Shown piece after piece: positions 8,469-14,995 of a stretch of DNA of 14,995 bases. The translations under genes were made by a program, and so were the position numbers. The DNA comes from Alphaproteobacteria bacterium (GTDB lineage Bacteria; Pseudomonadota; Alphaproteobacteria; Puniceispirillales; Puniceispirillaceae). Position 1 is the first letter of the stretch, and each line of letters starts with the position of its first letter. The notes below the pieces were generated by a model. That model was not told the origin of the DNA. It saw only the letters and a program-made list of their open reading frames with translations, and ran no database searches. The stretch is taken from assembly GCA_011526395.1 (NCBI GenBank), contig WTHW01000158.1, positions 1-14,995 on the forward strand, in the 5' to 3' direction.

Positions 8469-10529
8469 CTACTCCGCCGCCATTAATGAGGCATCATTTT
8501 TTGATGCACGCAAACATTCAGCCATTGTTTCAGATGCGCGGCTGATTGGGCATGTCATATAGAATTGCTCAAGAGATGAAGTAACCTCACCGCTGGCTAA
8601 TTTTCCTGATGTTCCAAACTTTACCCACTTTGAAGGTGCGATTTCATCAACATCACCAAGATGAGGGACAGTTTCAATCATCGCATCGCGGCAAGCTTCA
8701 CGTGTATCAAATGGAAGTGTCTTGTTTATCACCGCAGATACAGCTCTGATGATTGCCCAATCATCCTTTGCTTCACCCGGAGGGAACGTCGCACGGGCAC
8801 CGCGCTGAACACGGCCTTCAAAATTCACATAGGTACCATCTTTTTCAGTGTAAGCAGCACCCGGCAGGATAACGTCTGCGACAGCCGCACCTTTATCACC
8901 ATGATGGCCTTGATAAACAACAAATGTTTTTTCTAGGGCAGAAGTATCTAACTCATCAGCGCCTAGCAACCATACAAGCTTTACATCACCAGATTGCGCT
9001 GCTTTCAGCATAGCGTTTGTATCAAGTCCATCTTTACCAGGCACAAACCCAATATCTAGACCAGCAACACGAGAGGCAGCTGTGTGAAGAACATTAAAGC
9101 CGTTCCAATCACCTGACACCATCCCTGTTGCATCTGCAATCGCCTTTGCACGTCCAAGGATGGCATTACCATCTGCGCGTGTTAAAGCGCCCATACCTAA
9201 AATAATCATAGGCTTCTTTGCTTTTGACAAAACCTTAGCAAATGGATGGTCACCATTTGCAATTTCATCAAGAACAGAAATATCATCACCAAGATGTGTC
9301 GCTGGATACGTTAAATCAGCATGCGCGCCCAAATGCGCAATCGCCACGTTATTTAACAAATGATTACGTCTGATACGTGCATTCATAACTGGCGCTTCAA
9401 TACGCGGGTTTGATCCCACAATCAAAATTGCATCAGCTTCATCAACACCAGCAATCGTAGAATTGAACAAATAGCTTGCTCTCACCTTCGCATTTAGTTT
9501 TGCACCATCTTGGCGGCAATCCATGTGCGGTGACCCAATTTTATCCATTAGGCTTTTCATTGCAAAAATAGCTTCAGCATCAACTTGGTCACCAATGATG
9601 GCTGCTGTACCCTTCGCCTTTGCCTTCTTGAGCTGTGCGCCAACTGCCTGTAATGCTTCATCCCAAGTTGCTGGCTGCAATTTACCGTCTGCATTGCGAA
9701 TGTAAGGACGGTCAAGCCTCTGACGCTTAAGGCCATCAATAGCATAACGTGTCTTATCAGAAATCCACTCTTCGTTAACATCTTCATTCAAACGTGGCAT
9801 GACACGCATGACTTGCCCTGCTCTCGCATCAACACGGATATTCGCTCCTTGTGCATCTAGAACATCGATTGATTCAACCTTTGTTAATTCCCATGGGCGT
9901 GCAACGAACGCATAAGGGCGTGATGTCAGTGCGCCTACCGGACATAGGTCAATCACATTGGCAGATAATTCAGATGCCAACGTCTTTTCAAGGTAGGTTG
10001 TAATTTCCATATTCTCGCCGCGGCCAATGGCGCCAAGTTCAGGCACACCAGCCACTTCAGTTGCAAAGCGGACACAACGTGTACAATGAATACAGCGTGT
10101 CATCACAGTTTTAATGAGCGGCCCCATATGCTTTTCATCAACTGCGCGTTTGTTTTCAACGTAACGAGAGCTATCTTCGCCATAACCCATTGCTTGGTCT
10201 TGCAAATCACACTCACCGCCTTGGTCACAAATCGGGCAATCAAGTGGGTGGTTGACTAGCAAGAATTCCATCACACCTTCACGTGCTTTTTTCACACGCT
10301 CAGACTGCGTATCGATGACCATGCCATCCGCAGCAGGCATGGCACATGACGCCACAGGCTTCGGCGCACGTTCCATATCAACAAGACACATGCGGCAATT
10401 ACCAGCTATTGAGAGACGCTCGTGATAGCAAAAACGGGGAATCTCATATCCCGCTTCTTCACATGCTTGAAGGACGCTAGCGCCGTCTTCAACTTCTACT
10501 TCAATACCATTGACTGTAAGTTTTGGCAT
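8469..10529 (-). CDS. nuoG: NADH-quinone oxidoreductase subunit G, without N7 site
   Basis: NuoG is the largest peripheral subunit (686 residues) and holds three clusters of the electron chain from NuoF to NuoI. The N-terminal [2Fe-2S] site N1b uses Cys34, Cys45, Cys48 and Cys62. The N5 site has its His ligand at His94 with Cys98, Cys101 and Cys107. The N4 site uses Cys146, Cys149, Cys152 and Cys196. After residue 200 the protein resembles the molybdopterin oxidoreductase fold but is degenerate. The Cys-x-x-Cys-x-x-x-Cys set that binds N7 in E. coli and Thermus NuoG is missing (the stretch ARPWELTKVESIDVLDAQG has none), as in mitochondria and alphaproteobacteria. The ATG is preceded by AAGGGG at six bases and lies 23 bases after nuoF, the longest gap downstream of nuoB. 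Confidence 0.98.
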   Translation of the reverse strand: MPKLTVNGIEVEVEDGASVLQACEEAGYEIPRFCYHERLSIAGNCRMCLVDMERAPKPVASCAMPAADGMVIDTQSERVKKAREGVMEFLLVNHPLDCPICDQGGECDLQDQAMGYGEDSSRYVENKRAVDEKHMGPLIKTVMTRCIHCTRCVRFATEVAGVPELGAIGRGENMEITTYLEKTLASELSANVIDLCPVGALTSRPYAFVARPWELTKVESIDVLDAQGANIRVDARAGQVMRVMPRLNEDVNEEWISDKTRYAIDGLKRQRLDRPYIRNADGKLQPATWDEALQAVGAQLKKAKAKGTAAIIGDQVDAEAIFAMKSLMDKIGSPHMDCRQDGAKLNAKVRASYLFNSTIAGVDEADAILIVGSNPRIEAPVMNARIRRNHLLNNVAIAHLGAHADLTYPATHLGDDISVLDEIANGDHPFAKVLSKAKKPMIILGMGALTRADGNAILGRAKAIADATGMVSGDWNGFNVLHTAASRVAGLDIGFVPGKDGLDTNAMLKAAQSGDVKLVWLLGADELDTSALEKTFVVYQGHHGDKGAAVADVILPGAAYTEKDGTYVNFEGRVQRGARATFPPGEAKDDWAIIRAVSAVINKTLPFDTREACRDAMIETVPHLGDVDEIAPSKWVKFGTSGKLASGEVTSSLEQFYMTCPISRASETMAECLRASKNDASLMAAE

Positions 10530-10552
10530 ATTAGACCCCTTGCCCTTGATAT

Positions 10553-11839
10553 CTATTGTGCCGCATTCACCACAGATTTGCGCATCGCAATACGGCGCTC
10601 AATCTCTGGACGGAAATGTTTAATAAGACCCTGAATAGGCCATGCTGCTGCATCACCCAACGCGCAAATGGTATGTCCTTCCACCTGCTTTGTTACATCA
10701 TATAATGTATCAATTTCGTAGTCTTCAGCTTCACCACGCACGAGCCTGTCCATCATGCGATACATCCAACCAGTACCTTCACGGCATGGCGTACATTGAC
10801 CACATGATTCATGCTTGTAAAAGTAAGAAATACGGCTGATGGCTCTTACGATATCAGTTGATTTATCCATAACGATGATACCTGCAGTACCAAGACCTGT
10901 ACCAGCTGAACGCAAAGCGTCAAAATCCATTGTCATAGTGTCACAAACATCGCGTGGCATCATTGGCGTTGACGACCCGCCGGGAATAATCGCAAGCAAG
11001 TTGTCCCAGCCGCCACGAACACCGCCAGCATGCTTTTCAATCAATTCCTTCAGAGGAATACCCATTTCTTCTTCGACGTTACATGGGTTATTCACATGGC
11101 CTGAAATACAGAACAACTTCGTGCCTGTATTATTTTCCTTGCCCAAACCTGCGAACCAAGCACCACCGCGACGCATGATTGTTGGTACAACAGCGATTGA
11201 TTCCACATTGTTAATTGTTGTTGGACAACCGTAAAGACCCACACCAGCAGGGAAAGGAGGCTTCAAGCGAGGCTGTCCTTTGCGACCTTCTAGTGACTCT
11301 AGCAAGGCTGTCTCTTCACCACAAATATAAGCGCCGGCACCGCGGTGAAGATAAATGTCAAAATCCCACCCTGAACCAGCTGCATTCTTGCCCAGCAAGC
11401 CTGCTTCATATGCCTCTTCAATTGCTGATTGAAGTTTACGTGCTTCATTTACAAATTCGCCGCGGATATAAATATATGCCGCATGCGCGCGCATAGCAAA
11501 GCCAGCAATGACGCACCCTTCTAACAGTTTGTGAGGCTCATGACGGATAATATCTCTGTCTTTACATGTGCCCGGCTCTGATTCGTCAGCATTTACCACA
11601 AGATAATGTGGCCGCGCGCCAACTTCCTTCGGCATGAAAGACCATTTCAAGCCTGTTGGGAAACCTGCACCGCCACGTCCACGCAATCCAGACGATTTGA
11701 CCTCTTCGATAATATCGTCGTGTCCGCGCTTTAAAATAGCAGCCGTGCCATCCCAGTCACCGCGCGCCTTTGCACCAGTTAGACCTGCATCCTGCCAGCC
11801 ATAAATATTAGTAAAAATACGATCCTTATCCGCTAGCAT
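10553..11839 (-). CDS. nuoF: NADH-quinone oxidoreductase subunit F (NADH/FMN-binding)
   Basis: NuoF binds NADH and FMN, oxidises NADH and hands electrons to cluster N3. It has 428 residues, the normal size. The NADH/FMN-binding signature GRGGAGFPTGLKW is at 54-66 and NADESEPGT at about 83-91. The second glycine-rich signature GAGAYICGEETAL is at about 167-179, continuing to LEGRKGQPRLKPP. The [4Fe-4S] N3 ligands are Cys346, Cys349, Cys352 (ESCGQCTPCREG) and Cys392 (HTICALGD). The ATG is one base after the nuoE stop. Its Shine-Dalgarno GAGGTG at 11844-11849 lies inside the nuoE end. Confidence 0.99.
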   Translation of the reverse strand: MLADKDRIFTNIYGWQDAGLTGAKARGDWDGTAAILKRGHDDIIEEVKSSGLRGRGGAGFPTGLKWSFMPKEVGARPHYLVVNADESEPGTCKDRDIIRHEPHKLLEGCVIAGFAMRAHAAYIYIRGEFVNEARKLQSAIEEAYEAGLLGKNAAGSGWDFDIYLHRGAGAYICGEETALLESLEGRKGQPRLKPPFPAGVGLYGCPTTINNVESIAVVPTIMRRGGAWFAGLGKENNTGTKLFCISGHVNNPCNVEEEMGIPLKELIEKHAGGVRGGWDNLLAIIPGGSSTPMMPRDVCDTMTMDFDALRSAGTGLGTAGIIVMDKSTDIVRAISRISYFYKHESCGQCTPCREGTGWMYRMMDRLVRGEAEDYEIDTLYDVTKQVEGHTICALGDAAAWPIQGLIKHFRPEIERRIAMRKSVVNAAQ

Positions 11840-11840
11840 A

Positions 11841-12464
11841 TTACACCTCGCTTGCCACTGATTTCAGCGCTGTTAGTGATGTCGCACCTTGTTCAGATTC
11901 AGAACCCTGACGTCCTTTGACAGACCCAACAGGCAATGGTTGGTCCGCTTCTAAACTATCAAGTAATTTTCCGGTAGTTTGGTAATCAAGGTCTTCGTAA
12001 AAATCGTCGTTAACCTGTAATATTGGGGCATTAACACATGCACCTAGACATTCAACTTCCAATAATGAGAATTTGCCACACGCAGAAGTTTGTCCTGATT
12101 CGATATTCAAACGATCTTTGATGCACCGCATCATGTCATCTGATCCACGCAACATACATGGTGTTGTCGTACAAGCTTGTAAGAAATACTTACCAACCGG
12201 TTTCAGGTTATACATCGTATAGAAACTTGCGACCTCAAGCACACGGATTTCAGCCATATCAAGGCGATTAGCAATTTCCTCGATGGCCTTCATCGGTATC
12301 CAGTTTTCATGCTGGCGCTGGGCAAGATCAAGAAGCGGCATCACTGCACTCGCTTTTCTCTCTTTTGGGTATTTTGCCAAAATCTTTTCAATTTCAGCTT
12401 CATTTTCTTTTGTGAAAGAAAAACTAGCCGGTTGATTTTCAGCAATTAGCTTATCAATGCTCAT
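11841..12464 (-). CDS. nuoE: NADH-quinone oxidoreductase subunit E ([2Fe-2S] N1a)
   Basis: NuoE carries the off-pathway [2Fe-2S] cluster N1a next to the FMN of NuoF. It has 207 residues. The thioredoxin-like fold with ligands Cys98, Cys103, Cys139 and Cys143 (CTTTPC and ECLGACVNAP) is intact. The N-terminal helical part includes KYPKERKASAVMPLLDLAQR. A tail of about 40 residues after residue 165, rich in Gly, Ser, Ala and Thr, extends past the conserved fold; alphaproteobacterial NuoE proteins often have such variable tails. The ATG overlaps the nuoD stop by four bases (ATGA), a classic coupling arrangement. Confidence 0.98.
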   Translation of the reverse strand: MSIDKLIAENQPASFSFTKENEAEIEKILAKYPKERKASAVMPLLDLAQRQHENWIPMKAIEEIANRLDMAEIRVLEVASFYTMYNLKPVGKYFLQACTTTPCMLRGSDDMMRCIKDRLNIESGQTSACGKFSLLEVECLGACVNAPILQVNDDFYEDLDYQTTGKLLDSLEADQPLPVGSVKGRQGSESEQGATSLTALKSVASEV

Positions 12465-13639
12465 CTATCAATCTCACCAAAAACAATATCCAACGAACCG
12501 ATAATGGCAACAGAATCGGCTAACATATGACCGCGACACAAATGGTCAACGGCAGCCATAAAATAATAACCTGGCGCTCTCAAACGTGCGCGATATGGCT
12601 TATTTGTGCCATCTGCCACAAGATAGACACCAAATTCACCTTTCGGCGCTTCCACAGCAGTATAGCTCTCGCCCTCTGGCACGTGGAAGCCTTCAGTATA
12701 TAGCTTGAAGTGATGGATAAGCGCTTCCATCGAATTTTTCATATCGCCGCGGCGCGGAGGTGTTACTTTATTATTTTCAGCTAGCACAGGACCTTCAGGC
12801 ATATTCTCGATAGCTTGGCGAATGATACGTAGGGATTGACGCATCTCTTCAATGCGAACCAAGTAACGTGCATAACAATCACCTGTTTTACCAATCGGCA
12901 CATCAAAGTCCATTTCAGCATAAGCATCATATGGCTGAGACTTGCGCAAATCCCATGCTGTACCAGTTGCGCGAAGACATGGGCCTGTTAGGCCAAAATC
13001 CAAAGCCCCTTGGCGATCAATCACACCAATATTAACTGTACGCTGTTTAAAAATACGGTTGTCAGTCAGCAGAGTTTCCAAATCGTTGATAAATTCAGGA
13101 AACTTCTCAGCCCACTTTAAAATATCATCACATAGGCCTTCTGGCAGATCTTGATGAACGCCGCCAGGACGGAAATACGCAGCATGCAAACGTGCGCCAC
13201 ATGCACGCTCATAAAATTCCATCAATGTTTCACGCTCTTCAAAACCCCATAGCAATGGAGTCATAGCGCCAACATCGATAGCGAATGTTGTCAGATTCAA
13301 CACATGATTAAGAATGCGACCAATTTCGCAGTAAAGAACACGAATATATTGCGCTCTTTTTGGCACCTCAATATTCAATGCCTTTTCAATTGATAAAGCC
13401 CAAGCGTGCTCTTGGTTCATCGGAGACACATAGTCTAGACGGTCAAAATAAGGCAAGGCTTGAAGATATGTTTTCTGTTCTATCAGCTTTTCTGTGCCGC
13501 GGTGAAGCAGGCCCACATGAGCATCCGCTCTTTCAATAACTTCGCCATCCATCTCTAGCACAAGACGTAATACACCGTGAGCTGCTGGATGTTGCGGCCC
13601 AAAGTTCAATGTCATTGGTCTGATTTGCATTTCACTCAT
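12461..13639 (-). CDS. nuoD: NADH-quinone oxidoreductase subunit D (49 kDa homologue)
   Basis: NuoD forms, with NuoB, the quinone-reduction site at the base of the peripheral arm. It has 392 residues and is not fused to NuoC, unlike in E. coli. The signature FGPQHPAAHGVLR is at 13-25, and HVGLLHRGTEKLIE at 41-54. By comparison with the Yarrowia and Thermus proteins, His21 and Tyr70 (RLDY) should be the residues that contact the quinone head group. The C-terminus ends in VAIIGSLDIVFGEIDR, as is typical. The chosen ATG lies three bases after the nuoC stop, with AGGG about ten bases upstream; an ATG at codon 4 is less likely. Confidence 0.98.
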   Translation of the reverse strand: MSEMQIRPMTLNFGPQHPAAHGVLRLVLEMDGEVIERADAHVGLLHRGTEKLIEQKTYLQALPYFDRLDYVSPMNQEHAWALSIEKALNIEVPKRAQYIRVLYCEIGRILNHVLNLTTFAIDVGAMTPLLWGFEERETLMEFYERACGARLHAAYFRPGGVHQDLPEGLCDDILKWAEKFPEFINDLETLLTDNRIFKQRTVNIGVIDRQGALDFGLTGPCLRATGTAWDLRKSQPYDAYAEMDFDVPIGKTGDCYARYLVRIEEMRQSLRIIRQAIENMPEGPVLAENNKVTPPRRGDMKNSMEALIHHFKLYTEGFHVPEGESYTAVEAPKGEFGVYLVADGTNKPYRARLRAPGYYFMAAVDHLCRGHMLADSVAIIGSLDIVFGEIDR

Positions 13640-13642
13640 AAC

Positions 13643-14269
13643 TTAAGCACCCTGCTCTTCATTATCATCAGCTTGGATTTCGATGTCCTGCTGCACACCT
13701 TCCCAAGGGCTTAGGAAGTCAAAATCACGATATTCTTGTGTTAAGTGCACAGGCTCATATACAACGCGTCTTTGTGTATCATCGTAACGAACTTCAACAT
13801 AACCTGTGGTCGGAAAATCTTTACGAAGCGGATGCCCTTCAAAGCCGTAATCTGTAAGCAGGCGGCGCAAATCTGGATGACCGGCAAAGAAAATGCCAAA
13901 CATATCCCAAACCTCACGCTCTGCCCAATTGGCCGCGTTAAACACAGGCAAAACAGATGGCATGACTTCGCCCTCTGGCAGGGCCACTAATACACGCATT
14001 CTACGATTATGAGTGATGGATAACAGCTGGTAGACAAGCTCAAATCTGTAAGGACGGTTTGGATAATCGACTGCCGTTAGATCAGTTAGCTGATCAAAGG
14101 CAAGTGATTCTTCATCTCTCAGAGCGGTTAAAACATCAATAATGTTATCAGAGCTACAGCGCACAACAAGCTCGCCATTAGACGATTGAGCATCTTCAAT
14201 CAAACCACCAAGATGCGTCAATAGCCCATCAAAAGTAAGGGCTGTGTTCTCTATTTCAATTTGTGACAT
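13643..14269 (-). CDS. nuoC: NADH-quinone oxidoreductase subunit C (30 kDa homologue)
   Basis: NuoC is a structural subunit of the connecting module of complex I and binds NuoD and NuoI; it has no cofactor. The family signature runs from ERE (117-119) through WDMFGIFFAGHPDLRRLLTD to GFEGHPLRKDFP (about 142-153). I chose the ATG at 14267-14269, giving 208 residues. A GTG immediately upstream (14270-14272) could also start the frame, but the Shine-Dalgarno GAGGG at 14276-14280 would then be only three bases away, against six for the ATG. The C-terminal end is acidic (DNEEQGA). The gene lies 17 bases after nuoB from this start. Confidence 0.97.
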   Translation of the reverse strand: MSQIEIENTALTFDGLLTHLGGLIEDAQSSNGELVVRCSSDNIIDVLTALRDEESLAFDQLTDLTAVDYPNRPYRFELVYQLLSITHNRRMRVLVALPEGEVMPSVLPVFNAANWAEREVWDMFGIFFAGHPDLRRLLTDYGFEGHPLRKDFPTTGYVEVRYDDTQRRVVYEPVHLTQEYRDFDFLSPWEGVQQDIEIQADDNEEQGA

Positions 14270-14275
14270 CACAAT

Positions 14276-14281
14276 CCCTCT
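14276..14281 (-). promoter_or_regulatory. Ribosome binding site that decides the nuoC start
   Basis: On the minus strand the bases read AGAGGG. The core GAGGG is six bases from the ATG at 14267-14269 and three from the adjacent GTG at 14270-14272. The spacing favours the ATG. Confidence 0.7.
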
Positions 14282-14286
14282 AACAA

Positions 14287-14835
14287 CTAGCCACGCGCAA
14301 TCGTTGAAGTGCGTTTGATTTTCTTTTGCAGCTGCAACAAGCCATAAATCAATGCTTCAGCAGTTGGCGGGCAACCTGGCACATACACATCCACTGGCAC
14401 GATACGGTCACAACCACGAACGACGGCATAAGAATAGTGGTAGTAGCCGCCACCATTCGCACATGAACCCATAGACAACACCCAGCGCGGTTCTGGCATC
14501 TGGTCATAAACACGGCGCAACGCAGGTGCCATCTTATTAGTTAGTGTTCCCGCAACAATCATGACATCAGACTGACGTGGGCTTGGACGAAACAACATGC
14601 CGTATCTGTCCATATCGTAACGTGACGACGCGGCATGAATCATTTCAACAGCGCAACAAGCCAATCCAAACGTCATAGGCCATAAGGAACCTGTTCTGGC
14701 CCAATTAAAAAGCTTGTCAGCTTTTGCAATAACAAACCCACGATTTGTAATTTCATCCGTCACAGCATTTAAGATCATATCTTGATCCTTACCTTGCGGA
14801 ATCGGCTTATTTAAATCGAATTGTGTTAGTGCCAT
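14287..14835 (-). CDS. nuoB: NADH-quinone oxidoreductase subunit B (cluster N2)
   Basis: NuoB holds the terminal [4Fe-4S] cluster N2, which reduces quinone. It has 182 residues. The N2 ligands are the tandem pair Cys60-Cys61 (FGLACCAVEMIHA), Cys125 (MGSCANGGG) and Cys155 (VPGCPPTAEALIYG). RYDMDRYGMLFRPSPRQSD (72-90) is the conserved loop near the quinone cavity. The start is secure: an in-frame TAA directly precedes the ATG, and GGAG lies seven bases upstream. The gene is 90 bases after nuoA, the one sizeable gap in the operon. Confidence 0.99.
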   Translation of the reverse strand: MALTQFDLNKPIPQGKDQDMILNAVTDEITNRGFVIAKADKLFNWARTGSLWPMTFGLACCAVEMIHAASSRYDMDRYGMLFRPSPRQSDVMIVAGTLTNKMAPALRRVYDQMPEPRWVLSMGSCANGGGYYHYSYAVVRGCDRIVPVDVYVPGCPPTAEALIYGLLQLQKKIKRTSTIARG

Positions 14836-14925
14836 TTAAACACTCCATTTTTTAACAGGCTTGCAAACCCAAAACATATTTTCGTCAGCTTTTCATCTGA
14901 TGACCTTCGGCGGTCAAATGAAGGC
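14836..14925. other. nuoA-nuoB intergenic spacer
   Basis: This 90-base spacer is much longer than any other gap in the operon (0-23 bases). I see no open frame of use in it. Its nuoA-proximal half holds the inverted repeat described separately, and its nuoB-proximal end holds the nuoB Shine-Dalgarno. No convincing promoter boxes or uridine-tract terminator were seen. Confidence 0.7.
14892..14922 (-). other. Candidate mRNA hairpin between nuoA and nuoB
   Basis: In the transcript, TGACC and GGTCA (14912-14916 and 14901-14905) form a five-pair stem around the six-base loop GCCGAA. Outside an asymmetric internal loop (one base against four), TTCAT and ATGAA (14918-14922 and 14892-14896) form a second five-pair stem. 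It begins a few bases after the nuoA stop codon. It is not followed by a run of U, so it is not a standard terminator. It could protect or delimit mRNA ends or be without function; I have only the inverted repeat as evidence. Confidence 0.4.
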
Positions 14926-14995
14926 CTACTCCCACTCGAGCGCGCCTTTTTTCCATTCATATGCAAAACCAACAGTCAGAACTGTCAAAAAGACA
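14926..14995 (-). CDS. nuoA: NADH-quinone oxidoreductase subunit A, C-terminal fragment (cut by window edge)
   Basis: NuoA is a small membrane subunit with three helices that helps frame the quinone entry of complex I. Only the last 22 codons and the TAG stop (14926-14928) are visible. They read VFLTVLTVGFAYEWKKGALEW and a final E: the end of the last transmembrane helix followed by the characteristic Y-E-W-K-K-G-A-L-E-W tail. Position immediately upstream of nuoB agrees with canonical order. The rest of the gene and the operon promoter would lie beyond the right edge. Unlike the left edge, this edge reads smoothly in the family pattern, with no adapter. Confidence 0.95.
   Translation of the reverse strand, partial: VFLTVLTVGFAYEWKKGALEWE

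Noticed and set aside
10839..11234. 131-codon plus-strand frame inside nuoF
   Set aside because: Antisense to intact nuoF coding sequence. Composition mirrors the complement of the real gene and nothing resembles a known protein.
14892..14922. Rho-independent terminator after nuoA
   Set aside because: The stem is short and broken by an internal loop, and no U-tract follows on the transcript. Termination here would also cut off nuoB-N.
14836..14925. Internal promoter using TTGACC in the nuoA-nuoB spacer as a -35 box
   Set aside because: No reasonable -10 box sits 16-18 bases downstream. The nearest A/T-rich candidate is far too distant, and TTGACC is part of the inverted repeat.
14980..14995. 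Adapter at the right edge (bases CTGTC followed by AAAAAGACA)
   Set aside because: The Nextera reverse sequence would continue CTGTCTCTTATA, which does not match. The NuoA frame reads normally to the edge.

Overview
The window is one minus-strand operon: a complex I (NADH:quinone oxidoreductase) nuo cluster, followed by birA and coaX. Transcription runs from high to low coordinates. In that order the genes are nuoA (last 22 codons only), nuoB, C, D, E, F, G, H, I, J, K, L, M, N, birA, and coaX (first about 107 codons). No plus-strand gene, RNA gene, mobile element, CRISPR array, promoter or terminator is supported. The operon promoter would lie beyond the right edge and the 3' end beyond the left edge.

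The source is most likely an alphaproteobacterium. The evidence is a canonical nuoA-N order with separate nuoC and nuoD, a NuoG that lacks the extra N7 iron-sulfur site (the mitochondrial-type arrangement), and nuoN followed directly by a short BirA without a DNA-binding domain and then by coaX. Base composition is moderate, near 50% GC in sampled nuo stretches and 30-40% in birA. That fits one of the lower-GC, possibly marine lineages, but I cannot assign an order or genus.

Layout: positions 12461-14995 encode the connecting-module subunits NuoB, C and D and the tail of NuoA. Positions 8469-12464 encode the NADH dehydrogenase module NuoE, F and G. Positions 2552-8464 encode NuoH, I, J, K, L and M, and 1087-2538 encodes NuoN. 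Electrons pass from NADH to FMN on NuoF, along the iron-sulfur chain in NuoE/F/G/I/B, and to quinone at the NuoB/D/H interface. NuoL, M, N and K, with H and J, pump protons. All cluster-ligating cysteines and the key buried charged residues I checked are present. Coding is extremely tight: gaps from nuoB to coaX are 0-23 bases with overlaps at nuoD/nuoE and birA/coaX. The only sizeable gap is 90 bases between nuoA and nuoB, which contains an mRNA hairpin candidate.

The most useful non-routine observation is technical. The first nine bases match the 3' end of the Nextera/Tn5 mosaic-end adapter in the correct orientation. The CoaX reading departs from its family motif exactly there, so these bases are probably not genomic. 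I found no previously undescribed biological system; apart from that, this is an ordinary, intact housekeeping operon.
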